Shown here: piece by piece, positions 15,853 to 26,008 of the stretch
How the letters are laid out: each line of letters opens with the position of its first letter
Position numbering within the stretch: the stretch's first letter is position 1
From: Hyphomicrobiales bacterium
Lineage (GTDB): Bacteria > Pseudomonadota > Alphaproteobacteria > Rhizobiales > Rhizobiaceae
Reading direction: 5' to 3'
Assembly (NCBI GenBank): GCA_900472485.1
Contig: UCII01000009.1
Location: forward strand, 195,995 to 259,994
Length of the DNA stretch: 64,000 bases
Notes under the pieces: model-generated
Database searches by the model: none
Seen by the model: the letters and a program-made list of their open reading frames with translations, nothing else
Told to the model about the DNA's origin: nothing
Position numbers and translations under genes: made by a program

Positions 15853-16545
15853 GTGAGCCGCGGCCCTGCCATCTTCGAACAACTCCGTGCGGCGCTCGGC
15901 GTCCACGGAGTTTTCGTTCGCGGCTGTCTGTCTTTCAACGAAGGCGAGGGGCCGCTCCTGAGCGATGGCACGACAGCCCGCAGCGTCATCCTGCTCGGCA
16001 ATATCGGCGGCTCGATCTGGCCGGCGTTCTCGAAATGGCTGGATATGCCCGACAAAGAGATGCGCAAAGATCCCCTCGATGACTGGTCGAAGGCGATTAT
16101 CCGGCCGGTCGCAAGCGAGTTGGGGGCCACGGCCTATTTTCCTTCGGACCCTCCTTGGCAACCGTTCCAGCGATGGGCCATGCAAGCCGAGGGCTTGAAA
16201 GCGTCGCCGCTCGGCATCTTGATCCATCCGGACTATGGTCTGTGGCATGGATATCGCGGCGCATTGGGATTTGCCGATGCGCTGGAAGCAATGAAGGTGC
16301 CGCCGTTTTCTCCGCATCCGTGCGATCTATGCGTGGAGAAACCTTGCTTTGCCGCCTGCCCCGTTGGGGCGATAACGGCAGCCGGCTTCGATGTTCCGGT
16401 CTGCCGGTCGCATTTGCGCACGCCGACTGGGCAGGCCGGCTGCATGGCCGGCGGCTGCCTTGCACGCAATGCCTGCCCGGTCGGGGCAGGCTATCGTTAT
16501 CCTGCCGCGCAGCTTGCATTCCATATGGCTGCACTCCAGCTTTAG
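15853..16545 (+). CDS. Ferredoxin-like 4Fe-4S protein linked to the methyltransferase
   Basis: The 230-residue protein starts at GTG with AAGGGG upstream. The N-terminal two thirds resemble the QueG/EpmX-type reductase-associated fold without its B12 part, and the C-terminal third holds two Cys groups. The first, CDLCVEKPCFAACP, is a standard 4Fe-4S motif; the second (C...GCMAGGCLARNACP) is spaced unusually. It lies 100 bases after the MttB-like gene on the same strand, so an electron-transfer role in corrinoid activation or methyl-THF oxidation is plausible, but this rests on position only. Confidence 0.75.
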   Translation: MSRGPAIFEQLRAALGVHGVFVRGCLSFNEGEGPLLSDGTTARSVILLGNIGGSIWPAFSKWLDMPDKEMRKDPLDDWSKAIIRPVASELGATAYFPSDPPWQPFQRWAMQAEGLKASPLGILIHPDYGLWHGYRGALGFADALEAMKVPPFSPHPCDLCVEKPCFAACPVGAITAAGFDVPVCRSHLRTPTGQAGCMAGGCLARNACPVGAGYRYPAAQLAFHMAALQL

Positions 16546-16612
16546 TTGTCACGCCTTCCTTGTTTCGCCGCATTGCGATGCGTTCTGAAGCCTGTGTTAT
16601 TCATGCGGGGCT

Positions 16613-17359
16613 ATGCGTTTGATTCGATTGATGGTCGTCCTTGCTGTTCTTGCCTTTGCCGCCACTGCATCGGCCGGCGAAGCCTGTCGGAAGATCCAAC
16701 ATCTCGGGGAGGGTTATACGGTCTGCACTTTCGATGCGGTCAACGACGACATTCAGATTTTCCAGAACGATCGCAGCGGCAAGCCTTATGGCTCTTTCCG
16801 CGCCTTGGAAAATGATCTGCGTCAGGATCGCATCTACGTGCGCTTTGCCATGAATGGCGGCATGTATCTCGACGACCAGTCTCCCGTGGGCCTCTTTGTC
16901 GAAAACGGACGTGAGGTGAAGGCGATCAACACCAACAAGGGATGGGGCAACTTTCATCTCCTGCCAAACGGGGTCTTCTATCTCGGGTCGGGCAAGGCTG
17001 GGATCATGGAAAGCAAGGCATTCGCAGCTTCCGGCATCAAGCCTTTTTACGCAACCCAATCAGGCCCGATGCTGGTCATCAGCGGCAAGGTCCATCCGTC
17101 ATTTCTAGCCGACAGTCCGAGCTTAAAGACACGAAACGGCGTTGGCGTTACCTCTGACGGCAAGGTCGTCTTCGCCATTTCCGATGGCGCGGTGCGTTTC
17201 CACGACTTTGCAACGCTGTTTCGCGACGAGTTGAAATGTCCGAATGCGCTATTTCTCGATGGCAGCATCTCCAGCCTCGATATCCCGGAATGGCAAAGGC
17301 GCGACAGCCTGTTTCCGCTCGGGCCGATCATCGCAGTGACGGAAATGCTGCCCGGCTGA
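16613..17359 (+). CDS. Secreted phosphodiester glycosidase-family protein (DUF2233/NAGPA)
   Basis: The 248-residue protein begins with a clear Sec signal peptide (MRLIRLMVVLAVLAFAATASA, cleavage after ASA near residue 21). The mature part is a DUF2233/phosphodiester glycosidase domain: RFAMNGGMY and the late FLDGSISSLD are the family's conserved blocks. Relatives cleave sugar phosphodiesters (NAGPA in mammals) or act in envelope glycan metabolism. It has GGGG just before the ATG and no operon partner on its strand. It may modify periplasmic glycans; the substrate is unknown. Confidence 0.82.
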   Translation: MRLIRLMVVLAVLAFAATASAGEACRKIQHLGEGYTVCTFDAVNDDIQIFQNDRSGKPYGSFRALENDLRQDRIYVRFAMNGGMYLDDQSPVGLFVENGREVKAINTNKGWGNFHLLPNGVFYLGSGKAGIMESKAFAASGIKPFYATQSGPMLVISGKVHPSFLADSPSLKTRNGVGVTSDGKVVFAISDGAVRFHDFATLFRDELKCPNALFLDGSISSLDIPEWQRRDSLFPLGPIIAVTEMLPG

Positions 17360-17376
17360 TGTGAAACCATAAAAAA

Positions 17377-17405
17377 GGCTCCGCCGAGCATTGCGCGACG
17401 GAGCC
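17377..17405 (-). terminator. Terminator of the minus-strand GT2 gene
   Basis: GGCTCCG and CGGAGCC form a 7-bp GC-rich stem, and on the minus strand a run of six T follows it. It lies about 20 bases past the stop of the GT2 gene at 17428. Confidence 0.65.
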
Positions 17406-17427
17406 CCTTGGCGTTCGATGTCAGATC

Positions 17428-18642
17428 TCAGACGAACTGATCGATATAGGTCATGATGCTGAACAGGCCGTCCTTCGGACCCGGATTGGCCGGGAAATCC
17501 TCGGTGAAGCGGAGATAGGCCCTTGGATTGCCGCCATAGCTGCCGGTCTGCGGCGCTTCTCTCGAGAGATGCTGCCGGATCGACTGTGGGAGAAGATTGA
17601 TCGTGGCGTCGTCGATGATCGGTTCGATGATGACGGGTTCACCGTTGAAAGCGATTGCCTCCGTTGCGGCGGTGGAGATGCCTGCCAGCTTGCGGATCTG
17701 ATCATAGGATTCCGGCGGCAACGGCGTCGGCAAGTAGGCCGCCATGCGGTGATACATGATATAGGCTTCGACCCAGTTCTGCGCGTTGACATGCAGGCGC
17801 ATGGCGACCGCCTGGCGCTGCAGCATGAATTCGGTGATGCGAGGCATCAGCGAGCCGCGGTAGTCAGGCGGATAGCGGTTATCGCGCAGCGCCTGCGAGG
17901 CGAGGTATTCGAGGCCGCCTCTATAGGTATCCCACTGGAACATGCACTCCTTGTTGCCCTGCTGCAGGCGCGGATCGTCGGAAACGGCGGTCACGCGCGC
18001 GAAAGGCTCCGGCATGAACAGCACGTCGGCCTTGTCCAATGCGCGGGTCGTATAGAGGAATGCCCAAAAGATGAACGGCGTCGGGCTGGAAATCGACTTC
18101 AGAAGAACGTCGCGCTGGATGATCATGAATTCGGGGAAGATGTGACGGTCGAGAATGAATTCCAGCATAGAGCGGAAGTCACCCTTGGCGTGACGCGTCG
18201 GATAGGAGAGGTGATAGAAGGGCTCCATATCGCCGCCACCTGGCCGCGCGTCGACCAGAAGCCACGGCGCCTGGATCATGCCGATATTCTTGTCGTCCAC
18301 CATGATGCGAAGATATTCGACGACTTTTTCCGGGATCAGCAAATCGTCGTCGCCGAGGAAAACCGCGTAATGGCCGCGGGCTCTCTGCATCGCAAAGGCG
18401 TAGTTGCTGATGAAACCGGAATTGCGCGCCCGGCGATAGGCGCTGATTTCCGGATGATGCGAGATCGACTGAATGTAGGCTGCGGTCTCATCCGTCGAAC
18501 AATCGTCGACAATGACGATTTCGAAAGGGAGGCCTAGCCGCCGAAATTCTTCCAGGTGGAAATTGACGTTCCGCTCGAGCATGAACTGACGGTTATAGGT
18601 CGGAACGCAGATCGAAAGGACGGGGACTTGAGCAGAAGACAT
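17428..18642 (-). CDS. Glycosyltransferase family 2 protein (404 residues)
   Basis: The N-terminal ~230 residues are a GT-A fold of family 2: LSICVPTYNR at the start, VDDCSTDETAAYI and the DxD motif in FLGDDDLL. These bind the nucleotide sugar and a divalent metal. The C-terminal ~170 residues are not a recognised catalytic domain and may bind the acceptor. No membrane segment is evident, so it is probably cytoplasmic or peripheral. GGAG precedes the ATG. It is divergent from another GT2 gene, and both belong to the surface-glycan group up to 24.7 kb. Donor and acceptor cannot be inferred. Confidence 0.85.
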   Translation of the reverse strand: MSSAQVPVLSICVPTYNRQFMLERNVNFHLEEFRRLGLPFEIVIVDDCSTDETAAYIQSISHHPEISAYRRARNSGFISNYAFAMQRARGHYAVFLGDDDLLIPEKVVEYLRIMVDDKNIGMIQAPWLLVDARPGGGDMEPFYHLSYPTRHAKGDFRSMLEFILDRHIFPEFMIIQRDVLLKSISSPTPFIFWAFLYTTRALDKADVLFMPEPFARVTAVSDDPRLQQGNKECMFQWDTYRGGLEYLASQALRDNRYPPDYRGSLMPRITEFMLQRQAVAMRLHVNAQNWVEAYIMYHRMAAYLPTPLPPESYDQIRKLAGISTAATEAIAFNGEPVIIEPIIDDATINLLPQSIRQHLSREAPQTGSYGGNPRAYLRFTEDFPANPGPKDGLFSIMTYIDQFV

Positions 18643-18939
18643 CGATATTCTCCACGAGGCATCAGCGCGATTCTATGCATGGACTTCGATCCATGAATAA
18701 GCCGGATTGCTTTCGCGGGGCTGGAGAGTTTTGAGCGATCCGAGTGTGGGAAGCGCTTATGCTCCAGTTCAGTGCAAGTTCCGCTCTTTATGCTCCGGCC
18801 AGCGCATTCTGCAATCCCGGCAGGAAGCGATTGCCGTTTTCGAGGGTGCCTCTTCCTGGAAAATGGCCGGATAGCCCGAGGCACATGGATCGACCGATAC
18901 CTCCAGGGTTTGGCATCCATGTCAGTATCAGGAGACCCT

Positions 18940-19929
18940 GTGAGCAAAGTCAGCGTCATCATTCCCGCCTATAAGGCGCAGGAATCCATCGGTGAAACGA
19001 TTGCCGCGGTTCTTGAAAATCGTGACGTTCTGGAGGTGATCGTCGTCGACGACATGTCTCCCGATGCCACCGCGATGATTGTCGAGCGACATGCTCAGCG
19101 CGATCAGCGGGTGCGCTTGCTGCGCAATCCGCAAAATGGCGGAGCGGGATATAGCCGGAATGCCGGAATGGCCGCCGCGCGCGGCGACTATTATTACTTT
19201 CTCGACGCGGACGACATTGTAGCGCATCGCTCGATCGATGAAGTTGTCCATCACATGGAAGCCACTGGCTGCGATGTGATGGTGTTTCGTTATCGCTATG
19301 TCACCGAGAAGAACGGTCGTCTCGATCCGATGCTGCCGATCGATAATGATGCCTGGCAGGCGCTGCTCGGCGATACTGATATAGGCATTTTTACGCTCGA
19401 TCAGTGCGAGCGATTGCTGTTCACGGTGAATTTCCCCTGGAACAAGATCGTGAGCGCCAAGCTATGCAGGGAAACGGGTCTGCACTTCTCGGAGACGCGT
19501 GTCCATAACGATATCTATGCTCACTGGCACATCTATCTGCACGCCCGGAAGATCGGCATGATGAATCGCTATCTCATCGGCCACCGCGTCTATCAGGACA
19601 GGGCGCAGCTGACCAATGTCTTCACCGAAAAGCGCTTCGAGGTCTTCAAGGCCTTTGCGGAGGTGGAGGCGTTGTTCGCGCGCCTACCGCGGATGAAAGA
19701 GGCCTATTACCAGTGGTTCCTTCGCAGCAAGTTCGATTTGCTCGATTGGATCTATCCGCAATTGCCCCTGGATCTCAGGGAACGTTTCTTCGCGCTGGTT
19801 CGGCAATGCTATGAAGATTATGGCCAAGCTGACTATGAGAACGTGCGCAGGCAGTCGTTCGAGACTGCGGATATTGCGCTCAGGTTGAAACAGGCTCCTC
19901 ATTTGATACTCGGCAAGACGCCAAGATAG
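18940..19929 (+). CDS. Glycosyltransferase family 2 protein (329 residues)
   Basis: The start chosen is GTG at 18940, with AGGAG five bases upstream, giving MSKVSVIIPAYK. ATG at 18919 is in frame but has no site. The protein has the family-2 GT-A core: VSVIIPAYKAQE, VVDDMSPDATA, and FLDADD as the DxD motif, followed by a C-terminal region resembling the capsule or teichoic-acid type GT2 enzymes (WNKIVSAKL segment). It ends before a strong terminator-like hairpin. Likely role: adding a sugar to a surface glycan or glycolipid. Confidence 0.85.
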   Translation: MSKVSVIIPAYKAQESIGETIAAVLENRDVLEVIVVDDMSPDATAMIVERHAQRDQRVRLLRNPQNGGAGYSRNAGMAAARGDYYYFLDADDIVAHRSIDEVVHHMEATGCDVMVFRYRYVTEKNGRLDPMLPIDNDAWQALLGDTDIGIFTLDQCERLLFTVNFPWNKIVSAKLCRETGLHFSETRVHNDIYAHWHIYLHARKIGMMNRYLIGHRVYQDRAQLTNVFTEKRFEVFKAFAEVEALFARLPRMKEAYYQWFLRSKFDLLDWIYPQLPLDLRERFFALVRQCYEDYGQADYENVRRQSFETADIALRLKQAPHLILGKTPR

Positions 19930-19971
19930 TCGGCTAAGATAGTATTCGACGCCCAATGTGCTCGCAATAAA

Positions 19972-20008
19972 AAGAGAGGCGCCGCGGTCATGCCGCGGCG
20001 CCTCTCTT
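19972..20008 (-). terminator. Strong terminator between convergent glycosyltransferase genes
   Basis: A perfect 16-bp stem with a five-base loop (left arm 19972-19987, right arm 19993-20008). On the minus strand it is followed by TTTTTATT, so it mainly ends the GT4-methyltransferase gene, and it may also stop the plus-strand gene. Confidence 0.85.
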
Positions 20009-20023
20009 CCGTTTCAGGCTGGT

Positions 20024-21910
20024 TCATCTGATGGCGTCGAGTTCGTTCAGATCCAGCGCGTTTTCGAATTCGTCGCGGCTGTAGATCGCAAAATCCGCCT
20101 CGGTCGATTCCTTGAACTTATACGGGTTCTCCACCAGCTTCAGCAGGCTCCATTGCGGGAACCGGTTTGCGATGTCCGTCGTGAACTTGCGATGCCGGAC
20201 ATGGGACGCGCCACGAATATCCGGGCCGTCGAAATTGGAGGCGTAGATAACCACATAGCGCTGCGGCAGGGAGAAGAGCTGGTCGAGGTAATTGACGTAA
20301 ATATTGTCGTCAACCAAATGGTAGAGAACGTCGAGCGACAAGGCGCAGTCGTAGGCGTCTTCATGCATTTCCCAGTCAAGCGACTGATCGCCCAGCCAGA
20401 CGAAATTGTAGTTCGGCTTATCTCTATACATCATCATCGTGCGTTCGATGACCGTCTTGGAGACATCGAAGCCGGTATAGCGGTCGAACGAGAAGTATTT
20501 CAGCTGATTGCCATCACCGGAGCCCATCTCCGCAAAGGATTTCAGCCCTTTCTTCCGGGCGAGACTATTCAGAAACTGGCCCTTGTACTTGGCGAGCACA
20601 TCATAAGAGCCGGCACCCGAGTTGCCGCCATTGCGATAACGGCCCTCCCAATAGCCGGTGGAGTCAAAGGAAGGCGCAGCTTCCGATCGACGCATCGGCT
20701 GTTCCAGCGGCGTAACGGGAGCAAGCCGCTCCACGGATGGTGCTGGGACGGGTTGCGGCTGTGTCGGATAGGGCTGCTGCATCGGCTGCATCGCCACCTC
20801 GACAACCGGCATGGCTTCACGAACCTGCTGCACCGATATGGCCTGCGGAATAGGCGCGGGCTGTGGGGCCTGCTGTGCGGGGGCTGGCCGCTGCGCGAGC
20901 CAGAGCGGAACGGGCCGCTTCATATTTGAACCCGCCTGCTGTTCCAGGGATGCCCAATTCAAGGTCTTGGGTGCTTCTGCTACCCGGTCACCCATAACAA
21001 CATCGAGTTCGCGCAGCTGCTTGGCGAGCGGGAATTTCTCGTGGACATATTGCGTCCATTGATGGGTCTGACCGGTAATGATCTTTTCGACGGCCTCATC
21101 CACCGACGAGAAACGGATTTCGTCGGGCCAGAATTCTTCCGCACCGGGATAATCATGGACCACCGGCAAGGCGCCGACAGCCATGGCTTCGGCGATGTTA
21201 TAACCAAAGCTCTCGTGCACCGAGGTCGACAGTATCACGCCCTTATCGGCCAGGAAGGCCGGCATGTTGCGCTGCCAACCATGGAAGAAGACGTTGCGGG
21301 TGAGGCCGAGCTTTTCCGTCGTGCGCTTCAGGTACGGCATCATGACGAACTCTTCCTGTTCGCCGGCCACATGCAGCGTGTAGGAAGGATCGCGCTTCAC
21401 CAGCGAGTGCATGATTTGCAGGAACAGCGGCTGGTTCTTGCGCATGAAGGGCTTGGCGGCCCAGGCGATCTTCTTCTTGTCGAGCGAAGGGATCGGCTTG
21501 AACTTGTCGAGATTGAGGCCGTTCCACACGACGTGGGTACGGGTTTTCTGGGTGACCTGGGGCGCCCTGAGTTTCAGGACACGCAGCATGTCATGAGACA
21601 CCAGAATCAGATCATCGATGGCGCCGAAATCGATGCGATCGGGAAAATTCGATTCCACGATCTCGAAACGATGCCAGCGCGCGATGACACGCTTGCCGCG
21701 TCGCTTGATGTTCTGGTTGATCGCGTGGACGAAGAGCTCGTTGCAGAATTCGAACCAGACGATGTCGGCCCATTCCACAGCCGTCTCGATTTCCTTGAAA
21801 GTCTTCGGCTGTATGGCCATGACTTCGTAGGTTTTTGACAGATGTTGGAATATGTCGCCGATGAAGCTATCGACTTCGATGATTATGGCCAGCTTTTTCT
21901 TCTGATGCAT
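20024..21910 (-). CDS. Fusion of GT4-type glycosyltransferase and SAM-dependent methyltransferase
   Basis: The 628-residue protein has two catalytic halves. Residues ~1-325 are a GT-B glycosyltransferase of the GT4 type, with the C-terminal donor-binding block SVHESFGYNIAEAMAVGALP (the E-x7-E pattern). Residues ~430-610 are a class I methyltransferase: AEMGSGDGNQLKYF is the SAM-binding loop and SLDVLYHL the post-III motif. They are joined by a Pro/Gln-rich linker (~residues 330-410). The enzyme could add a sugar and then methylate it or the chain end, which can cap glycan growth. The division of labour is inferred. Confidence 0.8.
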   Translation of the reverse strand: MHQKKKLAIIIEVDSFIGDIFQHLSKTYEVMAIQPKTFKEIETAVEWADIVWFEFCNELFVHAINQNIKRRGKRVIARWHRFEIVESNFPDRIDFGAIDDLILVSHDMLRVLKLRAPQVTQKTRTHVVWNGLNLDKFKPIPSLDKKKIAWAAKPFMRKNQPLFLQIMHSLVKRDPSYTLHVAGEQEEFVMMPYLKRTTEKLGLTRNVFFHGWQRNMPAFLADKGVILSTSVHESFGYNIAEAMAVGALPVVHDYPGAEEFWPDEIRFSSVDEAVEKIITGQTHQWTQYVHEKFPLAKQLRELDVVMGDRVAEAPKTLNWASLEQQAGSNMKRPVPLWLAQRPAPAQQAPQPAPIPQAISVQQVREAMPVVEVAMQPMQQPYPTQPQPVPAPSVERLAPVTPLEQPMRRSEAAPSFDSTGYWEGRYRNGGNSGAGSYDVLAKYKGQFLNSLARKKGLKSFAEMGSGDGNQLKYFSFDRYTGFDVSKTVIERTMMMYRDKPNYNFVWLGDQSLDWEMHEDAYDCALSLDVLYHLVDDNIYVNYLDQLFSLPQRYVVIYASNFDGPDIRGASHVRHRKFTTDIANRFPQWSLLKLVENPYKFKESTEADFAIYSRDEFENALDLNELDAIR

Positions 21911-22269
21911 CTTCTGCTACCGTAAAAGAGACGAGTGGTTCTTAGTCTCGACCTGACGGACGACACGACCGACCTTCGTGTCCGCCGAGCACCGACGTTC
22001 TTGGCAATATTCTGCACGCGCGATTGCCCCCGCACAGAAATCCCAGTGCTGAGATTATGCCGGCCAACTTTCGCGAGGCTGGATTGCTCGAAATGCGTCG
22101 CGGGCGGCAGGTGGCCTTTGATTTCCTGCACAAGCTTCGCAAAAGGAATGATGGCCACAGTGCCGATCAAACGAGCTCGATCGCGAGCGAATCTCCGGGA
22201 GCCACGTCGTCTGACTGCTTTCCTCGGATCGGGCCGTTACCTGGGGTTCGGAATTAGGGAACAGTCCAT
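21911..22269. other. Divergent intergenic region, no supported gene
   Basis: About 359 bases separate the divergent fusion glycosyltransferase and DUF707 genes. Open frames here lack ribosome sites and family similarity. The region presumably holds both promoters; no clear operator was seen. Confidence 0.4.
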
Positions 22270-23409
22270 ATGTCATTGGCAGCGAACAGCCTGCATACGC
22301 CCGCCTACGAAGCGCATCCTGCGAGCCAGATACAATGGTCCGACGCGCCGCCGCTGACCCAGGAGATGTTGAGCGGCACATTCTGGAGCCTCGGCGACGT
22401 CAATCGCGGGATGTTCACACGCTTCATGGTTCTGGCGCCCAATGGCATGATCGGCAATTATTTCGATCCGAGCGTCGACTTCTGGCATGTCATGGGCGGT
22501 CGGCTTTGCCTGATCGACAGGGATGGACTGCCGTCGGTCATCTTCGATACCGCCCATATCGAGGGCGGCAATCTTATGGCGCTTGCGGGACGGGGCGTCG
22601 TTGGCGGCGTCGATGCGACCTATCTGCTGGTGCCGGCAGATCATCCTCCTCATCCGCTGTTTTCGACACCCGTGGGCGTCGAGCGCAAGGCAAACTTTCT
22701 TGTTCAGCCTCAGGAAGGATTGCGGCGTCCCAATCTGGTCGTTGTGCCGGCCGGTTCGAAGTCGCTCCATCCGCGCTGGTTCGAGAAGATCGATGATGCT
22801 TCGCGCAACTGGGATCTCTGCATCGGTTATTATGGTGCGGAGACGCCGGAAGTTTCCGGCAGCCCTTACGAATATCTGGCGCATCTGCCGAAGACCAAGA
22901 AGTTCAAGATCATCTACGACCTCTTCCATCAGGGAAGCCCGCTTTGGAATTACGAGCGAATCTGGCTGCCGGATGACGATCTGCTGTGCGACGGCGAGGA
23001 CATCAACAGGATGTTCCATCTGTCGCACAAGCATGGTCTGGACCTGGCACAGCCGTCCCTCAAGAAAGGGCCAGGCTCTTACCCCAATCATCCTTTGACG
23101 GTTCAGCGACCCAACAGCGTCGTGCGTTTCGAAGGCTTCGTCGAAATCATGTGCCCGGTCTTCTCGTTGCGTGCGCTGCAGATCTGCATCGAGTCCATGA
23201 AGGATGTCGAATCCGGATACGGCCTCGATCATCTTTGGCCGTCATTCCTCGGGCGGCCGGTGGCGCGCATGGGGATTATCGATGCCATCTCCGTCGCTCA
23301 TACCCGGCCGCTGGGTGCGACCTACAACGTCAATGCAGCGGTGGAAGAACAGGCAGCACTCTTCAGGACGTATCAATATACGCCGCTGAAATATGCCGGC
23401 GTCTGGTAA
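22270..23409 (+). CDS. DUF707-containing protein of the surface-glycan cluster
   Basis: The 379-residue protein has a DUF707 domain in its C-terminal part (about residues 160-360), recognisable by the block YERIWLPDDDLLCDGEDINRM and the following HKHGLDLAQPSL. DUF707 is a GT-A-like fold, and the DDD could serve as a metal/nucleotide-sugar binding motif. The first ~150 residues are a separate beta-rich region without a recognised family. Neighbouring glycosyltransferases and Glf support a role in glycan synthesis. AGGGAACA precedes the ATG. Confidence 0.78.
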   Translation: MSLAANSLHTPAYEAHPASQIQWSDAPPLTQEMLSGTFWSLGDVNRGMFTRFMVLAPNGMIGNYFDPSVDFWHVMGGRLCLIDRDGLPSVIFDTAHIEGGNLMALAGRGVVGGVDATYLLVPADHPPHPLFSTPVGVERKANFLVQPQEGLRRPNLVVVPAGSKSLHPRWFEKIDDASRNWDLCIGYYGAETPEVSGSPYEYLAHLPKTKKFKIIYDLFHQGSPLWNYERIWLPDDDLLCDGEDINRMFHLSHKHGLDLAQPSLKKGPGSYPNHPLTVQRPNSVVRFEGFVEIMCPVFSLRALQICIESMKDVESGYGLDHLWPSFLGRPVARMGIIDAISVAHTRPLGATYNVNAAVEEQAALFRTYQYTPLKYAGVW

Positions 23410-23532
23410 GCGTGCCTGGATTTTTCCAAGTGCTGCCGACAGGTTCTTGCCGACGTCATCCTTATATATCCAATTCCGATTGCCATCTTCGATTGCAACC
23501 GCCACCGAGATTTGGTGGCAGCGAGAATTTAG

Positions 23533-24711
<1,179 letters not shown>

Positions 24712-24795
24712 CAGGCGGCAGGCGCTGGCTTACTTTCGGCATGTTTGAAGACGCGGCCGAGGGAAGATCTCTGCGGAAGCAATTGAATGATGAAA

Positions 24796-24820
24796 AGAAA
24801 GCCCGGCAACCAGGCTTTCT
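24796..24820. terminator. Bidirectional terminator between glf and the Bmt-like gene
   Basis: AGAAAGCC and GGCTTTCT form an 8-bp stem. On the plus strand it is followed by CTTTTTTCC (ending glf), and on the minus strand by TTTTCATC (ending the convergent methyltransferase gene). Confidence 0.75.
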
Positions 24821-24829
24821 CTTTTTTCC

Positions 24830-25843
24830 TTAGGATCGTCTGCGGCGTTCGCGAGCGGGTGCCGCGCCACCTTCGTTGGCGGTCTTGTTGCGAAGGGGGC
24901 CGATCCGTTCGATGATCGTTTCCAGCGTCGGGCGAGGGCCGGGTACGTAGCTGTCCAGCGCCTCCCGCATGGCGGCGAGATGACCGCAGGAGGTCCCGCA
25001 GCAGCCGCCGATGATCTTGGCGCCGGCATCGCGGGCAAGGCGGGCATAGTCAGCCATCAGCGGCGGCGTGCCGGAATAATGGATTTCGGCACCACGATAT
25101 TCGGGAATGCCGCAATTGCCCTTGACGATGACGATTGCGGAAGCGTCCGCCTCGGTCATGTCGAGGAGGCTGGAGAGGATGTCGGAAGCGCCGACGCCGC
25201 AATTGGCGCCGACGGCCGCCGGGCCTGCGCCGATATCGGTCGCGACGGCATGAATGTCCTTGGGATGCAGGCCCATCATGGTCTTGCCGGCGGTATCGAA
25301 CGAGCCGGTATAGGTGTAGGGTAGGCCGACCTTGGCGGCGGCTTCGGCTGCAGCCCGGATTTCTTCCGGCGACGACATGGTTTCGATCCAGGCGACATCG
25401 GCACCACCCGCCTGCAGGCCTTCCATCTGCTCGACGAAAGCGGCAACGGCATCTTCATAGGTGAGGGCGCCAAGCGGCATCAGCAACTCGCCCGTCGGCC
25501 CGACGGAGCCGCCAACGATGACCTTGCGGCCGGCCTTGTCGGCGACTGCTCGCGCGATCTCGGCGGCCGTCTTGTTGAGGCTGTGCACCCGATCCTGCGC
25601 ATGGTGTAGCTTCAGGCGATGACGGGTGCCGCCGAAGGTGTTGGTGAGGATGATATCTGCGCCGGCATCGACGAAATCCTGATGCAGCTTCGTGATCCGG
25701 TCCGGATGCTGTTCGTTCCAGAGTTCGGGGGCTTCACCGGCCTCAAGGCCCATGGCGAAGAGGTTGGTGCCGGTTGCGCCGTCGGCAAGCAGTACGCCCT
25801 TTTCGGCAAGGAGATCGGTCAGGGGATTGATGGCGACGGTCAT
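24830..25843 (-). CDS. bmt: Betaine-homocysteine S-methyltransferase-type enzyme
   Basis: The 337-residue protein is a homocysteine S-methyltransferase barrel. DGATGTNLF at the start binds homocysteine, and the zinc ligands are the Cys of GANCGVGA and the Cys pair of GGCCGT. It has no cobalamin or folate domain, so methyl must come from a small donor. In rhizobia this type (Bmt) uses glycine betaine, giving dimethylglycine and methionine, and the quaternary-amine transporter just upstream supports that. The alternative is an S-methylmethionine-dependent enzyme. It ends in an Arg-rich tail (ARERRRRS). A terminator separates it from the transporter genes. Confidence 0.82.
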   Translation of the reverse strand: MTVAINPLTDLLAEKGVLLADGATGTNLFAMGLEAGEAPELWNEQHPDRITKLHQDFVDAGADIILTNTFGGTRHRLKLHHAQDRVHSLNKTAAEIARAVADKAGRKVIVGGSVGPTGELLMPLGALTYEDAVAAFVEQMEGLQAGGADVAWIETMSSPEEIRAAAEAAAKVGLPYTYTGSFDTAGKTMMGLHPKDIHAVATDIGAGPAAVGANCGVGASDILSSLLDMTEADASAIVIVKGNCGIPEYRGAEIHYSGTPPLMADYARLARDAGAKIIGGCCGTSCGHLAAMREALDSYVPGPRPTLETIIERIGPLRNKTANEGGAAPARERRRRS

Positions 25844-25960
25844 GGTGCGTCCTCGGATACGTCGGATGTTCGGATATCAAATGCAGATATAAACATTTCT
25901 TTATGTGAACACAACGACAAGATGGCTACCTCTATATCGACGCGGCAATGGCGGCAGAAA

Positions 25961-25984
25961 AAAGCGCCCCGGTGAGGGCGCTTT
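25961..25984 (-). terminator. Terminator of the transporter operon
   Basis: AAAGCGCC and GGCGCTTT form an 8-bp stem with an 8-base loop, about 25 bases past the ATPase stop. On the minus strand a short T run (TTTCTGCC) follows. Confidence 0.65.
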
Positions 25985-26008
25985 GCCGTTTGCGATGAAG
26001 ATCAGCCG

